DNA of 47,082 nucleotides from Bacteroidota bacterium (GCA_014190515.1 BJGN01000007.1:1-47082); one strand, 5' to 3'. Shown: positions 1 through 10,643, counted from the first letter of the stretch. Notes: a model not told the origin generated them from the sequence alone. Program-made: numbers and translations.

Positions 1-2
1 GA

Positions 3-2003
3 ATATGGGTGGCAAGTGACATTTTTCCCACACCTCCCTTTTATCCGGCGGCGAAGTGGATTACCTACAATAATTTTAAAACGGTATGTTTTTTTGGAAT
101 AGGGGATTCAATCCAGCAGCAAATTTTTGTTTCTTCTCTTGATTCAACCTTTACCTGGACAACTCCTAAGGAGTTAAAGGGTTTTGAAAAATTCAAACAG
201 GTTAAAGACCTCATGATTTCTTTGGATAATAGAACGATTTTTTTTAGCGCCGAAGGTGATTCAAGCTATGGAGGATTCGATATTTTCACCTCGAAAAGAA
301 CAACGGAGGGTTGGTTAAATTGGTCAGAACCAGAAAATATTGGTCTTCAGATTAATTCTTTATTGGACGAATATGAACCTACCTTATCAGCGGACAGAAG
401 AAAAATTATGTTCGCCGTGAAAGACAGGGATGGGGTTGAATCGATTTATCAAGCGATATTACCCGATAAGCTTCAAACTGAGCCTGTCCTTGCGATAAAA
501 ACAAGCAGTCAGATTTTTTCAAAAAATGAGTTTTTTGACGGTGAACTAAAGTTTTATGGTTTTAACCGTAAGGAGAATACGTTGCATGTTATAAATAACG
601 AACCTCTTTCATTTGGGTCAACAACTTTCCTTCCAAAATGGGATGATATCCTTTTAATGTCGTTTAAACCTGAATACTTCATTCCTTCTGTTCAATTACC
701 GGTTAGGGAAGGCAGAAATATTTATGCAGGAAAGTTTCAACGAAATAGTTATCTGGAAGAGTTTGATATAGAATTAGTAAAACTTGAAAAGCAATTATCG
801 AATCAAAATAATCTTATTTTAGATGTTCAAAGCGAAATTGACAGATTGCTCCAAAAGGTTGAATTGAGCACATCGGCCATTTGGACAAATATCAAAGATA
901 TATCTGACATTGACTTGAAGCCTATTGAAAATGAATTAAAAATTCTATCGAATTCTTATTCACTTACCTTAAAATTAACGTCGGATAAGAAACCGACTAT
1001 GAATGTTGACTTATCAGAGGGAATCAATCGTATTGAATTTTGGAAAAATGAGTATGCTGCAAAATACGCAGTGGAAGAAGATGAGGATACCGTACAAAAT
1101 TTTCAATTATTCGTGAAGGATATCATTAATTATCAATGGTATGCCAATCAACTTGAATATGTAAAAGAAGTAGAAGCGGAGTATAAAAAAGAAGCGTTAG
1201 AAGGACTAAAAAAGTTATTGTCAATGGATGACTTAGCTCTTTCGCAAATTTTAATGGAGGAGTTTCTAAATAAATTAGAATCAACGAAACAGTCATCTAT
1301 ATTTTATAATATTCCTAATGATGAGTTGGTAAAAAATCTAAGTTGGCCTGTTAAAAAATCATTGCAACTTCCATTTTTCAATGAAGTAAGCTTAAGGTTA
1401 AAGCCATTGATTGAGCGGGAGATAATGAATAAGCTAAAAATGCCCATGATTGATTTGCTAAGTCAACAGTATTATTTACAGTTTTTAAAGGAAAAGAAAA
1501 AGTTGCTTTTATCCAACAGAAGTGAGATTTCACTTAGAATGGAGGCATTAGAAATGAGAAATCGTGGCAGAAATAAGGATTATGTCCTCAATGATACTTT
1601 GAATTATCAGCCATTAAAGATAGTAAGAGACACCCAGATAAATGTGGTGGCATACCCTTTTTATTATACTGAATTGATTCCCCTAAATGTACCTTTTTTT
1701 CCAACAGGTAGCATTGAACCAGATGCTCTTGGCTTATTTGAACTTCAAAGAATCCGGCAGATACTCTCTGAATATCCAGGTTTGGGCGTTGAATTAGCTG
1801 TTCAAGTCCAGGATAGAGGGGGTGTTTTTTTAAAGGAAAGCAGAGAAATAGGTGAAAAACGCCTGGGGTTCATGAATACCTTTTTTGAAATGTCTGGAAT
1901 AGGCGCAGATCGACGAAATATTTATCTCTCGCAAAATGCAGAAAGGATGACGAATAATAACTTACCTATTCAGGTATTGATTCGTTTTTTTTATCGAAGT
2001 TGA
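3..2003 (+). CDS. PD40-repeat / OmpA-like envelope protein, 5'-truncated
   Basis: The frame is open to the left edge and the first possible start, GTG at 9, is not preceded by or followed by a signal peptide, so I treat the gene as cut by the window. Counting from that GTG, residues ~50-150 carry two PD40 (WD40-like) beta-propeller units ([29 protein letters not shown]). Residues ~245-530 are Lys/Glu/Leu-rich and probably helical or coiled-coil. The last ~100 residues resemble a divergent OmpA-like domain: the GHTD stretch is replaced by VQVQDRG, but an Asp there and an Arg in GEKRLGFM fall where the peptidoglycan-contacting Asp and Arg usually sit. The likely role is a periplasmic or outer-membrane protein linked to peptidoglycan, related to the PD40/OmpA proteins common in Bacteroidota. 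This is family-level inference; the exact function is unknown. Confidence 0.6.
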   Translation: MWVASDIFPTPPFYPAAKWITYNNFKTVCFFGIGDSIQQQIFVSSLDSTFTWTTPKELKGFEKFKQVKDLMISLDNRTIFFSAEGDSSYGGFDIFTSKRTTEGWLNWSEPENIGLQINSLLDEYEPTLSADRRKIMFAVKDRDGVESIYQAILPDKLQTEPVLAIKTSSQIFSKNEFFDGELKFYGFNRKENTLHVINNEPLSFGSTTFLPKWDDILLMSFKPEYFIPSVQLPVREGRNIYAGKFQRNSYLEEFDIELVKLEKQLSNQNNLILDVQSEIDRLLQKVELSTSAIWTNIKDISDIDLKPIENELKILSNSYSLTLKLTSDKKPTMNVDLSEGINRIEFWKNEYAAKYAVEEDEDTVQNFQLFVKDIINYQWYANQLEYVKEVEAEYKKEALEGLKKLLSMDDLALSQILMEEFLNKLESTKQSSIFYNIPNDELVKNLSWPVKKSLQLPFFNEVSLRLKPLIEREIMNKLKMPMIDLLSQQYYLQFLKEKKKLLLSNRSEISLRMEALEMRNRGRNKDYVLNDTLNYQPLKIVRDTQINVVAYPFYYTELIPLNVPFFPTGSIEPDALGLFELQRIRQILSEYPGLGVELAVQVQDRGGVFLKESREIGEKRLGFMNTFFEMSGIGADRRNIYLSQNAERMTNNNLPIQVLIRFFYRS

Positions 2004-2016
2004 CCTTTGTTTTTTA

Positions 2017-2024
2017 TATTTTTG
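2017..2024 (+). promoter_or_regulatory. Candidate -7 element for aspS
   Basis: TATTTTTG matches the Bacteroidota -7 consensus TAnnTTTG and lies 31 nt before the aspS ATG. No TTG is found at the expected -33 spacing, so support is only partial. Confidence 0.35.
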
Positions 2025-2055
2025 CATTTATTTACCTTATGTTAAATGTTTTAAT

Positions 2056-3813
2056 ATGTACCGTACGCATAATTGTGGGGAGTTGAGAATTTCTGATGTT
2101 GGTAAACAAGTTAGACTGAGTGGCTGGGTTCAGGCAAATAGAGATTTTGGGGCAATGACGTTTATGGATATTAGAGATCGTTATGGGATCACTCAAATCG
2201 TCTTTTCTCTGGAAGAAGATAAACAGTTATGTGAATCTGCCAGGAAATTGGGTAGAGAATTTGTCATCATGATAGATGGGAAAGTTAGGGAAAGGACTAA
2301 TAAAAATCTGAATAGAGATACCGGAGAAATTGAAATTCAGGTGAATGGGTTACAAATCCTGAATGCTTCTAAGGTTCCTCCTTTTACCATTGAAGATGAT
2401 ACTGATGGTGGTGATGATATTAGAATGAAATATAGATATTTAGATTTAAGAAGAAGTCCAGTACAAAAAAATATTCTATTTCGTTCAAAACTATCTCTGG
2501 AAACCAGGAAGTATTTATCAGATTTAGATTTTGCTGAAATTGAAACGCCTTTTCTTATAAAATCTACCCCGGAAGGAGCCAGAGATTTTGTGGTTCCAAG
2601 TAGAATGAATGCAGGACAGTTTTATGCCTTACCTCAATCGCCACAAACCTTTAAACAGATTTTAATGGTGGCTGGTTATGATAGGTATTTTCAAATAGTG
2701 AAGTGCTTCAGAGATGAAGATTTAAGAGCTGACAGGCAGCCTGAATTTACACAGATTGACTGTGAAATGGCTTTTGTTACCCAGGAAGAGGTGCTAAATA
2801 CTTTTGAGGGTTTGACAAGACATTTATTCAGACACACCCTTGGTTTAGAATTAGGTGACTTTCCTCGTATGAAATATGACGATGCCATGAGATTATATGG
2901 CTCTGATAAACCAGATCTTAGATTTGATATGGTTTTTGTTGAATTAAATGAGGTTGTAAAAAATAAGGGCTTTAGTATTTTCGATGAGGCCGAGTTAATT
3001 ATCGGGATAAAAGTTCCTGGTAAAGCTGATATGACCAGAAAGCAAATCGATGAACTGACGGATTGGGTTAAAAGACCTCAAATTGGTGCAAAAGGGTTAG
3101 TATCGGTTCGTTATAACCAGGACGGAATTAAATCGTCGGTAGATAAATTCTACGACCAGGAAGCTTTACAGCAATGGGTAGAATTATTTGGAGCCACGCA
3201 GGGAGATTTAATGCTTATCTTGTCGGGCGAAACAGATAAGGTTAGGAAGCAACTGGGAGAGCTTCGTTTAGAAATGGGACGTCGCCTCGATTTAATGAAA
3301 AAAGGGGAGTTTAAACCTCTTTGGGTACTTGATTTTCCCTTATTAGAATGGGATGACGATACTCAGCGTTTTTATGCTATGCACCATCCTTTCACCTCTC
3401 CAAAAAAGGAGCAGATTGAGGCTATGGCAAGTGATGACAGGGAGGTGCTTAAAAATCTTCGTGCCGATGCTTACGATTTGGTGATTAATGGTGTGGAGAT
3501 TGGCGGTGGATCTATAAGGATTCACGATAGAGCCTTGCAAGCCAAGAATTTTAAATTACTCGGATTCACTCCGGAAGAGGCCGAAAACCAATTTGGGTTC
3601 TTATTGGGGGCTTTTGAATACGGCGCACCACCACATGGAGGTATTGCCTTTGGATTCGACAGACTTTGTGCCGTTTTAAATGGTCAGAATTCTATCAGAG
3701 ATTTCATTGCCTTCCCCAAAAACAATCAGGGTAGAGATATGATGATAGACGCTCCATCGGAAATTGCGTCAGCACAATTAGATGAGTTAGCCTTGAAATT
3801 AAATGTAAAATAA
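2056..3813 (+). CDS. aspS: Aspartyl-tRNA synthetase
   Basis: This class IIb synthetase charges tRNA-Asp with aspartate in the cytoplasm. The 585-residue length fits bacterial AspRS. The N-terminal OB-fold anticodon-binding domain opens with [19 protein letters not shown]. Motif 1 lies near residues 135-180 (ending in [13 protein letters not shown]), motif 2 near 213-236 ([18 protein letters not shown]), and motif 3 at about 528-536 (GGIAFGFDR). The segment between motifs 2 and 3 is long enough for the bacterial GAD insertion domain. The ATG at 2056 starts exactly at the conserved N-terminus. The gene is monocistronic as seen here: it is preceded by the envelope protein gene with a candidate promoter between them, and followed by a hairpin shared with the convergent hemA. 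Confidence 0.98.
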   Translation: MYRTHNCGELRISDVGKQVRLSGWVQANRDFGAMTFMDIRDRYGITQIVFSLEEDKQLCESARKLGREFVIMIDGKVRERTNKNLNRDTGEIEIQVNGLQILNASKVPPFTIEDDTDGGDDIRMKYRYLDLRRSPVQKNILFRSKLSLETRKYLSDLDFAEIETPFLIKSTPEGARDFVVPSRMNAGQFYALPQSPQTFKQILMVAGYDRYFQIVKCFRDEDLRADRQPEFTQIDCEMAFVTQEEVLNTFEGLTRHLFRHTLGLELGDFPRMKYDDAMRLYGSDKPDLRFDMVFVELNEVVKNKGFSIFDEAELIIGIKVPGKADMTRKQIDELTDWVKRPQIGAKGLVSVRYNQDGIKSSVDKFYDQEALQQWVELFGATQGDLMLILSGETDKVRKQLGELRLEMGRRLDLMKKGEFKPLWVLDFPLLEWDDDTQRFYAMHHPFTSPKKEQIEAMASDDREVLKNLRADAYDLVINGVEIGGGSIRIHDRALQAKNFKLLGFTPEEAENQFGFLLGAFEYGAPPHGGIAFGFDRLCAVLNGQNSIRDFIAFPKNNQGRDMMIDAPSEIASAQLDELALKLNVK

Positions 3814-3820
3814 CACTTAT

Positions 3821-3855
3821 GATACTTGTTATCTCAATGGGGGGTAACAAGTATC
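3821..3855. terminator. Bidirectional hairpin between aspS and hemA
   Basis: A perfect 11-bp inverted repeat, GATACTTGTTA and TAACAAGTATC, with a 13-nt loop sits in the 58-nt gap between two convergent genes. Flanking runs of T are weak, so it may act as a terminator or as a 3'-end stabilising hairpin for both transcripts. Confidence 0.6.
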
Positions 3856-3871
3856 TATATATTTTCAGGAA

Positions 3872-5101
3872 TTACAATATTATCTCCCTGGCGGCTTTCA
3901 TTGGAACGCCCACACACTTTTTTTCCATATAAGTGAGCATTTTCTCAATTAATTCCCTGGTGGGTTCGTCCAACTCTGCAAGATCCTTTTTAAAAACTTC
4001 GGACAAGGCTTTTTCTTTTATAGCTTTTATCTCATCTGGAAGGGAACTAAAAGCTTTTTCAATTTTTCGTTGTTTAAAAAGTCTGCTGAATTTTTCAATA
4101 TTTGAGTCAATAACTTTGGTTGCTTTAATAACTTCTGCCTCTCTGAAGGCCATGTTTTCACTGGCAACCTGACGAAGCGTCTCTATTTCGACGTAATGAA
4201 CTTGTTTTAGTTCTGCCACCTCCATCGTTACATTATTGGGAACAGCCAAATCTATGATAACTTTGGGGTTTTTCTCATTTTGTACCAACGAAGTAAATAC
4301 GTGAAGGTCAATGAGAGGTGTCGGAGAAGAGGTACAGGCAATTAAAGCATCAAAACCCTGAGAAAATTCATTTAACTCACTAAGAAGCGAAGCTTTTCCG
4401 TTGGGAAATAATTTGGCTATAGATTGTGCTTTAGGCAGTGATCTATTGAAAACATGCACATTGGTAAAGGCATTGCTATGAAGTATCTTTGCGACAATAC
4501 TATTAGTTTGTCCGGCACCTATTAAAAGAATCCTGGCATCGGGCCGAAGAGAGTATCTGAGTAATTTTAAAACAGCTAAAGAAGCAACCGAAACGGGCTT
4601 TTCCCCAATTCGGGTAGTTGAAAACACCTCTTTAGAGGTTAGTACGGCCTGGTCCATCAAAAGACGCAGAGCATCTCCGCATAAGCCCTGGGTTCTGGTA
4701 AATTCGTAGGCTTCCCTTAACTGTGAAAGAATCTGCCGCTCACCAACCACTAAAGAATCAACGGAAGAAGCGACATTAAAAAGATGAGATATCGCGTCTG
4801 TTCCCTGGAAAATTTTAACATTTTCCTTTAATATAGAATAATCTGATGCAGTTAATTGAGGAAGAAAGTGGCGGTAAAAAGGAATGACTGTGTTTTCATT
4901 GGCATTAAACTCGCCATATAACAAAAACATAACCCTATTACAGGTAGAAACATAAAATAACTCTTGAATTTTGAAATTTTCTTTGGCACTTTGCAACAAA
5001 TGAACTATCGTTTGCTCTAGTTCAGGCAATACAAATTTAGCTAAATCTCTAAGATTAGTGTGTTGATGAGAAAGCGTTATAATCTTGTAGTGTGAGAGCA
5101 T
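3872..5101 (-). CDS. hemA: Glutamyl-tRNA reductase
   Basis: This enzyme reduces glutamyl-tRNA(Glu) to glutamate-1-semialdehyde with NADPH, the first committed step of C5-pathway tetrapyrrole (heme) synthesis. The catalytic thiol is Cys54 in YVSTCNRV. The family signature GERQILSQLREAY starts at residue 120. The NADPH-binding Rossmann loop is LLIGAGQTN at 192-200. The C-terminal helical dimerisation region (~315-405) is present, so the 409-residue protein is full length. No other heme gene is adjacent; in many genomes hemA is followed by hemC, and here the next gene downstream on the opposite strand is aspS. A -7-like element lies 19 nt upstream of the start. Confidence 0.96.
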   Translation of the reverse strand: MLSHYKIITLSHQHTNLRDLAKFVLPELEQTIVHLLQSAKENFKIQELFYVSTCNRVMFLLYGEFNANENTVIPFYRHFLPQLTASDYSILKENVKIFQGTDAISHLFNVASSVDSLVVGERQILSQLREAYEFTRTQGLCGDALRLLMDQAVLTSKEVFSTTRIGEKPVSVASLAVLKLLRYSLRPDARILLIGAGQTNSIVAKILHSNAFTNVHVFNRSLPKAQSIAKLFPNGKASLLSELNEFSQGFDALIACTSSPTPLIDLHVFTSLVQNEKNPKVIIDLAVPNNVTMEVAELKQVHYVEIETLRQVASENMAFREAEVIKATKVIDSNIEKFSRLFKQRKIEKAFSSLPDEIKAIKEKALSEVFKKDLAELDEPTRELIEKMLTYMEKKCVGVPMKAAREIIL

Positions 5102-5120
5102 AATACTTTAAAATTGTTGA

Positions 5121-5128
5121 CAAAAGTA
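5121..5128 (-). promoter_or_regulatory. Candidate -7 element for hemA
   Basis: On the minus strand the sequence reads TACTTTTG, an exact TAnnTTTG match 19 nt before the hemA start codon. A TTG further up is 27 nt away, too far for a good -33 element. Confidence 0.4.
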
Positions 5129-5203
5129 ATCCATTGATATGGTAGAACTGTCATACAATTGTAACAAGTAATCAGACACTGTAATTTGGAATATTTCTAA
5201 ACA

Positions 5204-5638
5204 TTAAGGTTGAGTGCTCAAGCTGTCAACAAAATAGTCAATAGCCAACGAGTAACCCATTAATCCAAGACCAATAATAACTCCTTTTGAAACGGGAGAA
5301 ATGGTAGAATGATGTCTAAAAGGTTCCCTGGCGTGCACATTTGAAATATGTACTTCAATGACAGGCGTTGTAATGGCAGAAATGGCGTCTCTTATGGCAA
5401 TAGAAGTATGAGTGTAAGCACCTGCATTTAGAATAATTCCTTGACAATCAAATCCTTTTTCATGTAATTTGTCAATGATTTCACCTTCATGATTGCTTTG
5501 GAAATAAGACAAGTTCAATGAGGGGTACTTTAGTTTGAGAGAAGAAAAAAAATCATCGAAAGATTGCCTTCCATACACGGAGGGTTCTCTTTTCCCGAGA
5601 AGATTTAGATTTGGGCCGTTTATAATAAGCAAATCCAT
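5204..5638 (-). CDS. aroQ: 3-dehydroquinate dehydratase, type II
   Basis: This dodecameric enzyme converts 3-dehydroquinate to 3-dehydroshikimate in the shikimate pathway. The type II signature is clear: INGPNLNLLGKREPSVYG at residues 6-23 with catalytic Tyr22, the NAGAYTHTS substrate loop at 71-79, and the catalytic His102 in NVHAREPFR. The length of 144 residues is normal. The gene starts 12 nt after the stop codon of recQ on the same strand, so the two are probably co-transcribed, although their functions are unrelated. No other shikimate gene is nearby. Confidence 0.97.
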   Translation of the reverse strand: MDLLIINGPNLNLLGKREPSVYGRQSFDDFFSSLKLKYPSLNLSYFQSNHEGEIIDKLHEKGFDCQGIILNAGAYTHTSIAIRDAISAITTPVIEVHISNVHAREPFRHHSTISPVSKGVIIGLGLMGYSLAIDYFVDSLSTQP

Positions 5639-5650
5639 AATATTGAGCTG

Positions 5651-7876
5651 TTAATTTGCCAGATCAGAAAGGAATTTAATTCTAAAAATTCTAATTTCTT
5701 CTTCTGTGATATCCTCTTCTTGCAACGATTTAATAGCTGGTTGGAGTAAATCTGTTTCTGCCTCCATAAAATAATCATAAATTTCATCTCTTGTACCTTC
5801 GTCAATAACCTCTTCAATATAATAATCTATATTTAATTTGGTACCTGATTCCACAATAGCCTCCATCTCAGTAAGAAGCTCATCTAAAGAGAGTTGATTA
5901 GATTTTGCCAGGTCATCAAGCGGCATTTTTCTATCAATTCCCTGAATAATCTGCACTTTTACTTTTGATTTATTTGCTACCTGACGGATTAGGATATCGT
6001 CGGGTCTTTCTACTTCATTTTCTTCGACATATTTGCCAATGAGTTGAATGAACGGTTTTCCATAACGTATTGCTTTTCCTCTACTGACGCCAGCAATCAG
6101 TGTCATATCATCTAAGGAAATGGGATATTGAGTAGCCATATCCTCTAAAGACGCCTCTTGAAAAATAACAAAAGGAGGCAGGGAAAGGCGCTTTGCCTCT
6201 TTCTTTCTAAGATCTTTCAGTAAACTGAATAAAACAGTATCAAGGGCTGCATGCTTGGAAGATTCCTCGATAAATTCAGCTGATAGAGCTGCAAAATCTT
6301 GATTAATAGGTATTTGCAAGGAAAAAGGTTCCTGAATAAACTGTTTTCCTTTATCGGTCATTTTTAGAAGACCATAACTTTCAATATCTTTATAAAGGAA
6401 CTCGTTCAGGAGGGCATGTCTGAAAACAGAGTACCAAAAGTTAGCCTCTTGATTTTTTCCAGAGGCGTATCTTTCCAGTTTATTAAAATTAAAGTCTCTA
6501 TTTTCTTTATTATCTACCCCGAGAATGAATTCTACGAGGATTTTTATGCCAAAATTCTGTTTAAGGTCTAAAACGGACAATAGAGCCGTTTTCATTTCTT
6601 CTTTTATCTCCTTTTTCTCTTTGGGGAATTTGCAATTATCGCACATATTAGTGCAATGGGTATCATCAAATTCTTCACCAAAATAATGGAGTAAGAATTT
6701 TCTGCGGCAGGCAGCCGTCTCGGAATAGGCCATTATTTCCTGCATAAGTTGCATGCCCATTTCCCTTTCAGCGACAGGTTTATCGCGTAAAAACTTTTCA
6801 AGACGCAAAATATCTCTGTAGGAAAAGAAGGCTATACATTTTCCTTCCAGTCCGTCTCGTCCGCCACGACCTGTTTCCTGATAATAATTTTCTATACTTT
6901 TCGGAATATCATAATGGATAACTAAACGGACATCGGGTTTGTCAATACCCATACCAAAGGCAATGGTTGCGACAATGATGTCAATTTCCTCCATCAGGAA
7001 ATTGTCCTGGGTTTTACTTCTTACTTTAGGGTCGAGACCTGCATGGTAAGGCGCTGCTTTCACATCATTGACCAGCAATGTTTTCGCTATTTCCTCGGCA
7101 GCGCGCCTGCTTTGAACATAAACTATTCCTGACTGATTTGGGTGCGCTTTAATAATCTGGACAATATGCTTTATCGTTTGTTCCGGTTGTAATTTAGGTC
7201 TTATCTCGTAGTACAGATTCGTACGATTAAATGAATCGATAAAAATATTTTCACCTCGCATATCGAGATTTTTCACTATGTCGGACTGCACTTTTGGAGT
7301 GGCTGTCGCTGTCAATGCAACCACGGGAACCTCCCTTCTAATAGCATCCAGCATTGCTTTAATCCTTCGATATTCTGGTCTGAAATCATGTCCCCATTCG
7401 GAAATACAATGCGCTTCATCAATAGCTACGAAGGACACATTTACGGACTGAAAGAACTCTATATTTTCGTCTTTAGTCAAGGTTTCAGGAGCAATGAAAA
7501 GCATTTTTGTTTTACCATCGGCAATATCCTGTTTGACTTGTTTCATTTGAACTTTGCTCAGGGAAGAATTTAGAAAATGAGCAATTTCATCAGTCTGACT
7601 GTGCCCGCGAATAGAATCAACTTGATTTTTCATTAATGCAATGAGCGGGGAGATTATAATAGCCGTTCCTTCAAGCATTAAAGCGGGGAGTTGGTAACAG
7701 AGTGATTTTCCACCACCAGTAGGAAGGATAACGAAAGTATCTCTACCTGAGAGAACACTTTGGATAATTTCTTCTTGATTACCTTTAAAGCGATCGAAGC
7801 CAAAGAATTTTTGAAGGGAAAAATAAAGATCTTCTTTTGCAAAAACCATGTTTTCGATACTATTGAGAGGGGTCAT
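5651..7876 (-). CDS. recQ: ATP-dependent DNA helicase RecQ
   Basis: This 3'-5' superfamily 2 helicase acts in recombination and stalled-fork repair. The Walker A motif is PTGGGKS at residues 52-58, motif II is DEAH at 153-156 followed by the RecQ-specific aromatic loop, and motif VI is QETGRGGRDG at 333-342. A RecQ zinc-binding module follows, with Cys390, Cys408, Cys412 and Cys415. Then come a winged-helix RQC region (~430-520) and an HRDC domain (~530-610). The last ~120 residues are acidic and helical, resembling the extra C-terminal helix-turn-helix region usual in Bacteroidota RecQ. At 741 residues it is longer than E. coli RecQ (about 610). It probably forms a unit with downstream aroQ. 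Confidence 0.96.
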   Translation of the reverse strand: MTPLNSIENMVFAKEDLYFSLQKFFGFDRFKGNQEEIIQSVLSGRDTFVILPTGGGKSLCYQLPALMLEGTAIIISPLIALMKNQVDSIRGHSQTDEIAHFLNSSLSKVQMKQVKQDIADGKTKMLFIAPETLTKDENIEFFQSVNVSFVAIDEAHCISEWGHDFRPEYRRIKAMLDAIRREVPVVALTATATPKVQSDIVKNLDMRGENIFIDSFNRTNLYYEIRPKLQPEQTIKHIVQIIKAHPNQSGIVYVQSRRAAEEIAKTLLVNDVKAAPYHAGLDPKVRSKTQDNFLMEEIDIIVATIAFGMGIDKPDVRLVIHYDIPKSIENYYQETGRGGRDGLEGKCIAFFSYRDILRLEKFLRDKPVAEREMGMQLMQEIMAYSETAACRRKFLLHYFGEEFDDTHCTNMCDNCKFPKEKKEIKEEMKTALLSVLDLKQNFGIKILVEFILGVDNKENRDFNFNKLERYASGKNQEANFWYSVFRHALLNEFLYKDIESYGLLKMTDKGKQFIQEPFSLQIPINQDFAALSAEFIEESSKHAALDTVLFSLLKDLRKKEAKRLSLPPFVIFQEASLEDMATQYPISLDDMTLIAGVSRGKAIRYGKPFIQLIGKYVEENEVERPDDILIRQVANKSKVKVQIIQGIDRKMPLDDLAKSNQLSLDELLTEMEAIVESGTKLNIDYYIEEVIDEGTRDEIYDYFMEAETDLLQPAIKSLQEEDITEEEIRIFRIKFLSDLAN

Positions 7877-7951
7877 TAAATATTTGTTGAAGGTGACTTT
7901 TTCTAAAGTTAAACAATTTTTGAATAAAAATCGGTTAAAATATTTATTATT

Positions 7952-7976
7952 TCAATTTTAATAAAATGAAAATTGA
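7952..7976 (-). terminator. AT-rich hairpin downstream of manC
   Basis: An 8-bp inverted repeat, TCAATTTT and AAAATTGA, with a 9-nt loop lies in the 125-nt gap between manC and recQ. It has no GC core and only a broken T run, so terminator function is weakly supported. It could instead be part of the recQ leader. Confidence 0.25.
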
Positions 7977-8001
7977 GAATAAATGTTTAAAATAGATATA
8001 A

Positions 8002-9072
8002 TCAAATATTTTTAACATCTTCCGCTATCGATTTTATTTCCTGTTCTTTATTTAAAGGATGAATTAGGAGAATATCTCCTTCGTCAATAATCATAAAATC
8101 ATGTAAGTCTTTGACAACCAATTTTTTATTTTCTGGAATCCGTAGGAGGCATCCCGTTGTATTGTAAAGCAGTACGTTTTTATTTACGTTGACATTGCCT
8201 TGACTATTTTTCGGGGATTCTGCATACAAAGATGCCCAGGTACCTAAATCGGACCAACCCCAATCTCCCGGCAGTGTGAAAACATTATCTGCTTTTTCCA
8301 TAATGGCATAATCAACGGAAATAGAAGGTGTTTTTGGATATTCTCTTTTGATGAAAGCATCTTCGGAACTGGTGTTATAAAAATCTGCTCCAGCATGTAG
8401 TATAGAATAAATTTCTGGCGCATAATTTTTGAATGCCTTTAACAAAATATCGGTTCGCCAGATGAATATACCTGCGTTCCACAGATAATCACCACTTTCA
8501 ACGTACTCTTTTGCTGTATTTAAGGGTGGTTTTTCAGCAAATCTGATAACTTTGTAAACATTGCCCTCTACGGGTGTTTTAATTTTTTGTATGTAACCAT
8601 AACCTGTATCCGGACGGACAGGTTGAATACCCAATGTTACCAAGGCATCATTGGATGCACTAAAAGACAATGCTTCCTCTATGGTTTTGATGAAGGCCAA
8701 TTCCTGCATAATAAGATGGTCAGAGGGAGCAACAATCAAATTTGCCTGTTCATTCTGCGCATGTATTTTAAAAGCAGTATAAGCAACACAGGGTGCGGTA
8801 TTATTTCTGCCTGGTTCTCCGATGATTTGGTCTGAGTGAACCTGAGGTAATTGTTCCTTAACTAAGGGTACATATTGCTCGTTTGTTACGATATAAATTT
8901 GATTTTCGGGACAAATGTGTTTGAACCGGTCGAAAGTTAATTGAAGTAGGGATTTTCCACAATTCGTTATATCAAGAAATTGTTTTGGACGATCTTCTCT
9001 ACTCGCAGGCCAAAATCTGCTGCCAATTCCTCCGGCTAGAATGGCTACAAAAGTATTTTTATTTAGTTCCAT
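8002..9072 (-). CDS. manC: Mannose-1-phosphate guanylyltransferase
   Basis: The enzyme makes GDP-mannose from mannose-1-phosphate and GTP, feeding polysaccharide and O-antigen synthesis. The nucleotidyltransferase signature AGGIGSRFWPASREDRPKQF spans residues 13-32. FAEKPP, LWNAGIFIW and the DWGWSDLGTW stretch further along are typical of GDP-mannose pyrophosphorylases. At 356 residues the protein has the pyrophosphorylase part only and lacks the C-terminal phosphomannose-isomerase cupin of bifunctional ManC/AlgA enzymes. The start ATG is conserved for the family. It is transcribed away from the lytic transglycosylase gene; recQ follows it on the same strand. Confidence 0.93.
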   Translation of the reverse strand: MELNKNTFVAILAGGIGSRFWPASREDRPKQFLDITNCGKSLLQLTFDRFKHICPENQIYIVTNEQYVPLVKEQLPQVHSDQIIGEPGRNNTAPCVAYTAFKIHAQNEQANLIVAPSDHLIMQELAFIKTIEEALSFSASNDALVTLGIQPVRPDTGYGYIQKIKTPVEGNVYKVIRFAEKPPLNTAKEYVESGDYLWNAGIFIWRTDILLKAFKNYAPEIYSILHAGADFYNTSSEDAFIKREYPKTPSISVDYAIMEKADNVFTLPGDWGWSDLGTWASLYAESPKNSQGNVNVNKNVLLYNTTGCLLRIPENKKLVVKDLHDFMIIDEGDILLIHPLNKEQEIKSIAEDVKNI

Positions 9073-9215
9073 CTCTTAAATTTTTGCGAATATAAATAAT
9101 TATATACATAATTTTTCAGGAGTTAAAAGATTATGAAGCATTATTTAGGACTAATATCAGTATAAAAACATATTTTTTTTGTACTTTTAAGCCTTTTGAA
9201 TAAAGATTTAAAATC

Positions 9216-10643
9216 ATGCGAATCAAAATTATAGGATTTGCTGTTCTTACGGTCCTTAGTTTGGCTTCCTTCTCACCGGAAGCTGATCCGGTTCCTTATG
9301 ATGAAGAGGGAATAATAGCTCGTTTAGCTACTATGAATAATGAGGTGATTAAGGCAAGATACGATGTGGCCGTTAAGAGTTATTTAAAGACTTACACAGT
9401 AAGAGGAAGACGTGGTGCAGAAAGAATGTTGGGAAAACAGTTATTGTACTTTCCAATGTTCGAAGATTATCTCGAGGAAGCAGGCCTGCCAAAAGATTTA
9501 AAATATCTCGCCGTGGTAGAATCAGCCCTGGAACCGCGGGCACTTTCTCATGCAGGTGCTGTAGGTCTTTGGCAATTCATGGCGCCAACAGGTAGATTTT
9601 ATGGACTACGTGTTGACAGTCAAGTAGATGAAAGGTGCGATCCCAGAGCTTCAACTAAGGCAGCTGTTAAATATTTGAAAGATTTATATGCCCAGTTTGG
9701 TAACTGGGAATTGGCTATTGCGGCCTATAACAGTGGAAGTGGCAGAGTGATTAGAGCTGTAAAGAGAGGAAGAAGTACTGATTACTGGGAGATTAGAAAT
9801 TATTTGCCTAAAGAAACGGCCAATTATGTTCCAGGGTATATTGCAGCTAATTACCTATCTACTTTTGCTGAAGCACATGGCCTTGATCCGGAGCTCCCCC
9901 CACTGGACTTACAACTGACCCAGGCATTTAAAATTTATAGTGGTATAAGTTTCGAAACGATTGCAAAACTGACTGGACTCTCTCTGGAAACTATAGAATT
10001 ACTCAATCCCTCCTTTCGGAAAAGTGTCATTCCCGCTTCTGAAAATGGTTTTGATCTCTTTCTTCCAAGAAGGGTGGGGCCTCTATTAAATAAATGGTTG
10101 AATTCCCAATTGCCCGATGCAGATAAGTTTGCTTCTATTTCCTCAAATCCTATTCATATTGAACTTCCCAAGGAGGATATGAACGCTCCCTATAATAAAT
10201 CTATTTATTACACTCACCACGGGGAAAGTCTGGAAGACTTATCTGTATTATTTAAATGTGGCATTGCTCAATTAAAGGCCTGGAATAAAATAAAAAATGG
10301 AACCCTTGACTACTGCCAACCCATAATAGTTTATCATACAGATGATGTCATTATCCATCAGGATAGGGAAGGCGGACCCAATGTAAATGAATTAACAAAC
10401 ATAGATTTACCTAACCAATTGGGAGAGTCAAATCTAAGCTATAGGTTTTCAAGAGAGGTGGCGAATATCAAGAAAGATGAGTTTATTCTTTATAAGGTTC
10501 AAAAACCAGAATCTCTATTTGAAATTGCTATGAAAATTGAAGGGGTAACTTTCTTCGATTTGTTAATATGGAACCAGTTAGACAGAAACTTTATACTCCG
10601 TCCTGGTCGTACCATTAAGGTAAAGAAACAAGTTCAAGAGTAG
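9216..10643 (+). CDS. Membrane-bound lytic murein transglycosylase D-like, with LysM
   Basis: The protein is predicted to cleave glycan strands of peptidoglycan to 1,6-anhydro products in the periplasm. An N-terminal hydrophobic segment (residues 4-20) acts as a signal peptide; no clear lipobox Cys is present. The goose-type SLT domain holds the catalytic Glu102 in VVESALEPRALS, followed by GAVGLWQFM and the AIAAYNSGSGRV motif. LysM-like modules follow at ~240-275, ~330-370 and ~425-473, the last being clearest (YKVQKPESLFEIA, ending RPGRTIKV). The architecture matches MltD-type enzymes. The gene is single, divergent from manC, and ends at a hairpin shared with convergent tatA. Confidence 0.92.
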   Translation: MRIKIIGFAVLTVLSLASFSPEADPVPYDEEGIIARLATMNNEVIKARYDVAVKSYLKTYTVRGRRGAERMLGKQLLYFPMFEDYLEEAGLPKDLKYLAVVESALEPRALSHAGAVGLWQFMAPTGRFYGLRVDSQVDERCDPRASTKAAVKYLKDLYAQFGNWELAIAAYNSGSGRVIRAVKRGRSTDYWEIRNYLPKETANYVPGYIAANYLSTFAEAHGLDPELPPLDLQLTQAFKIYSGISFETIAKLTGLSLETIELLNPSFRKSVIPASENGFDLFLPRRVGPLLNKWLNSQLPDADKFASISSNPIHIELPKEDMNAPYNKSIYYTHHGESLEDLSVLFKCGIAQLKAWNKIKNGTLDYCQPIIVYHTDDVIIHQDREGGPNVNELTNIDLPNQLGESNLSYRFSREVANIKKDEFILYKVQKPESLFEIAMKIEGVTFFDLLIWNQLDRNFILRPGRTIKVKKQVQE

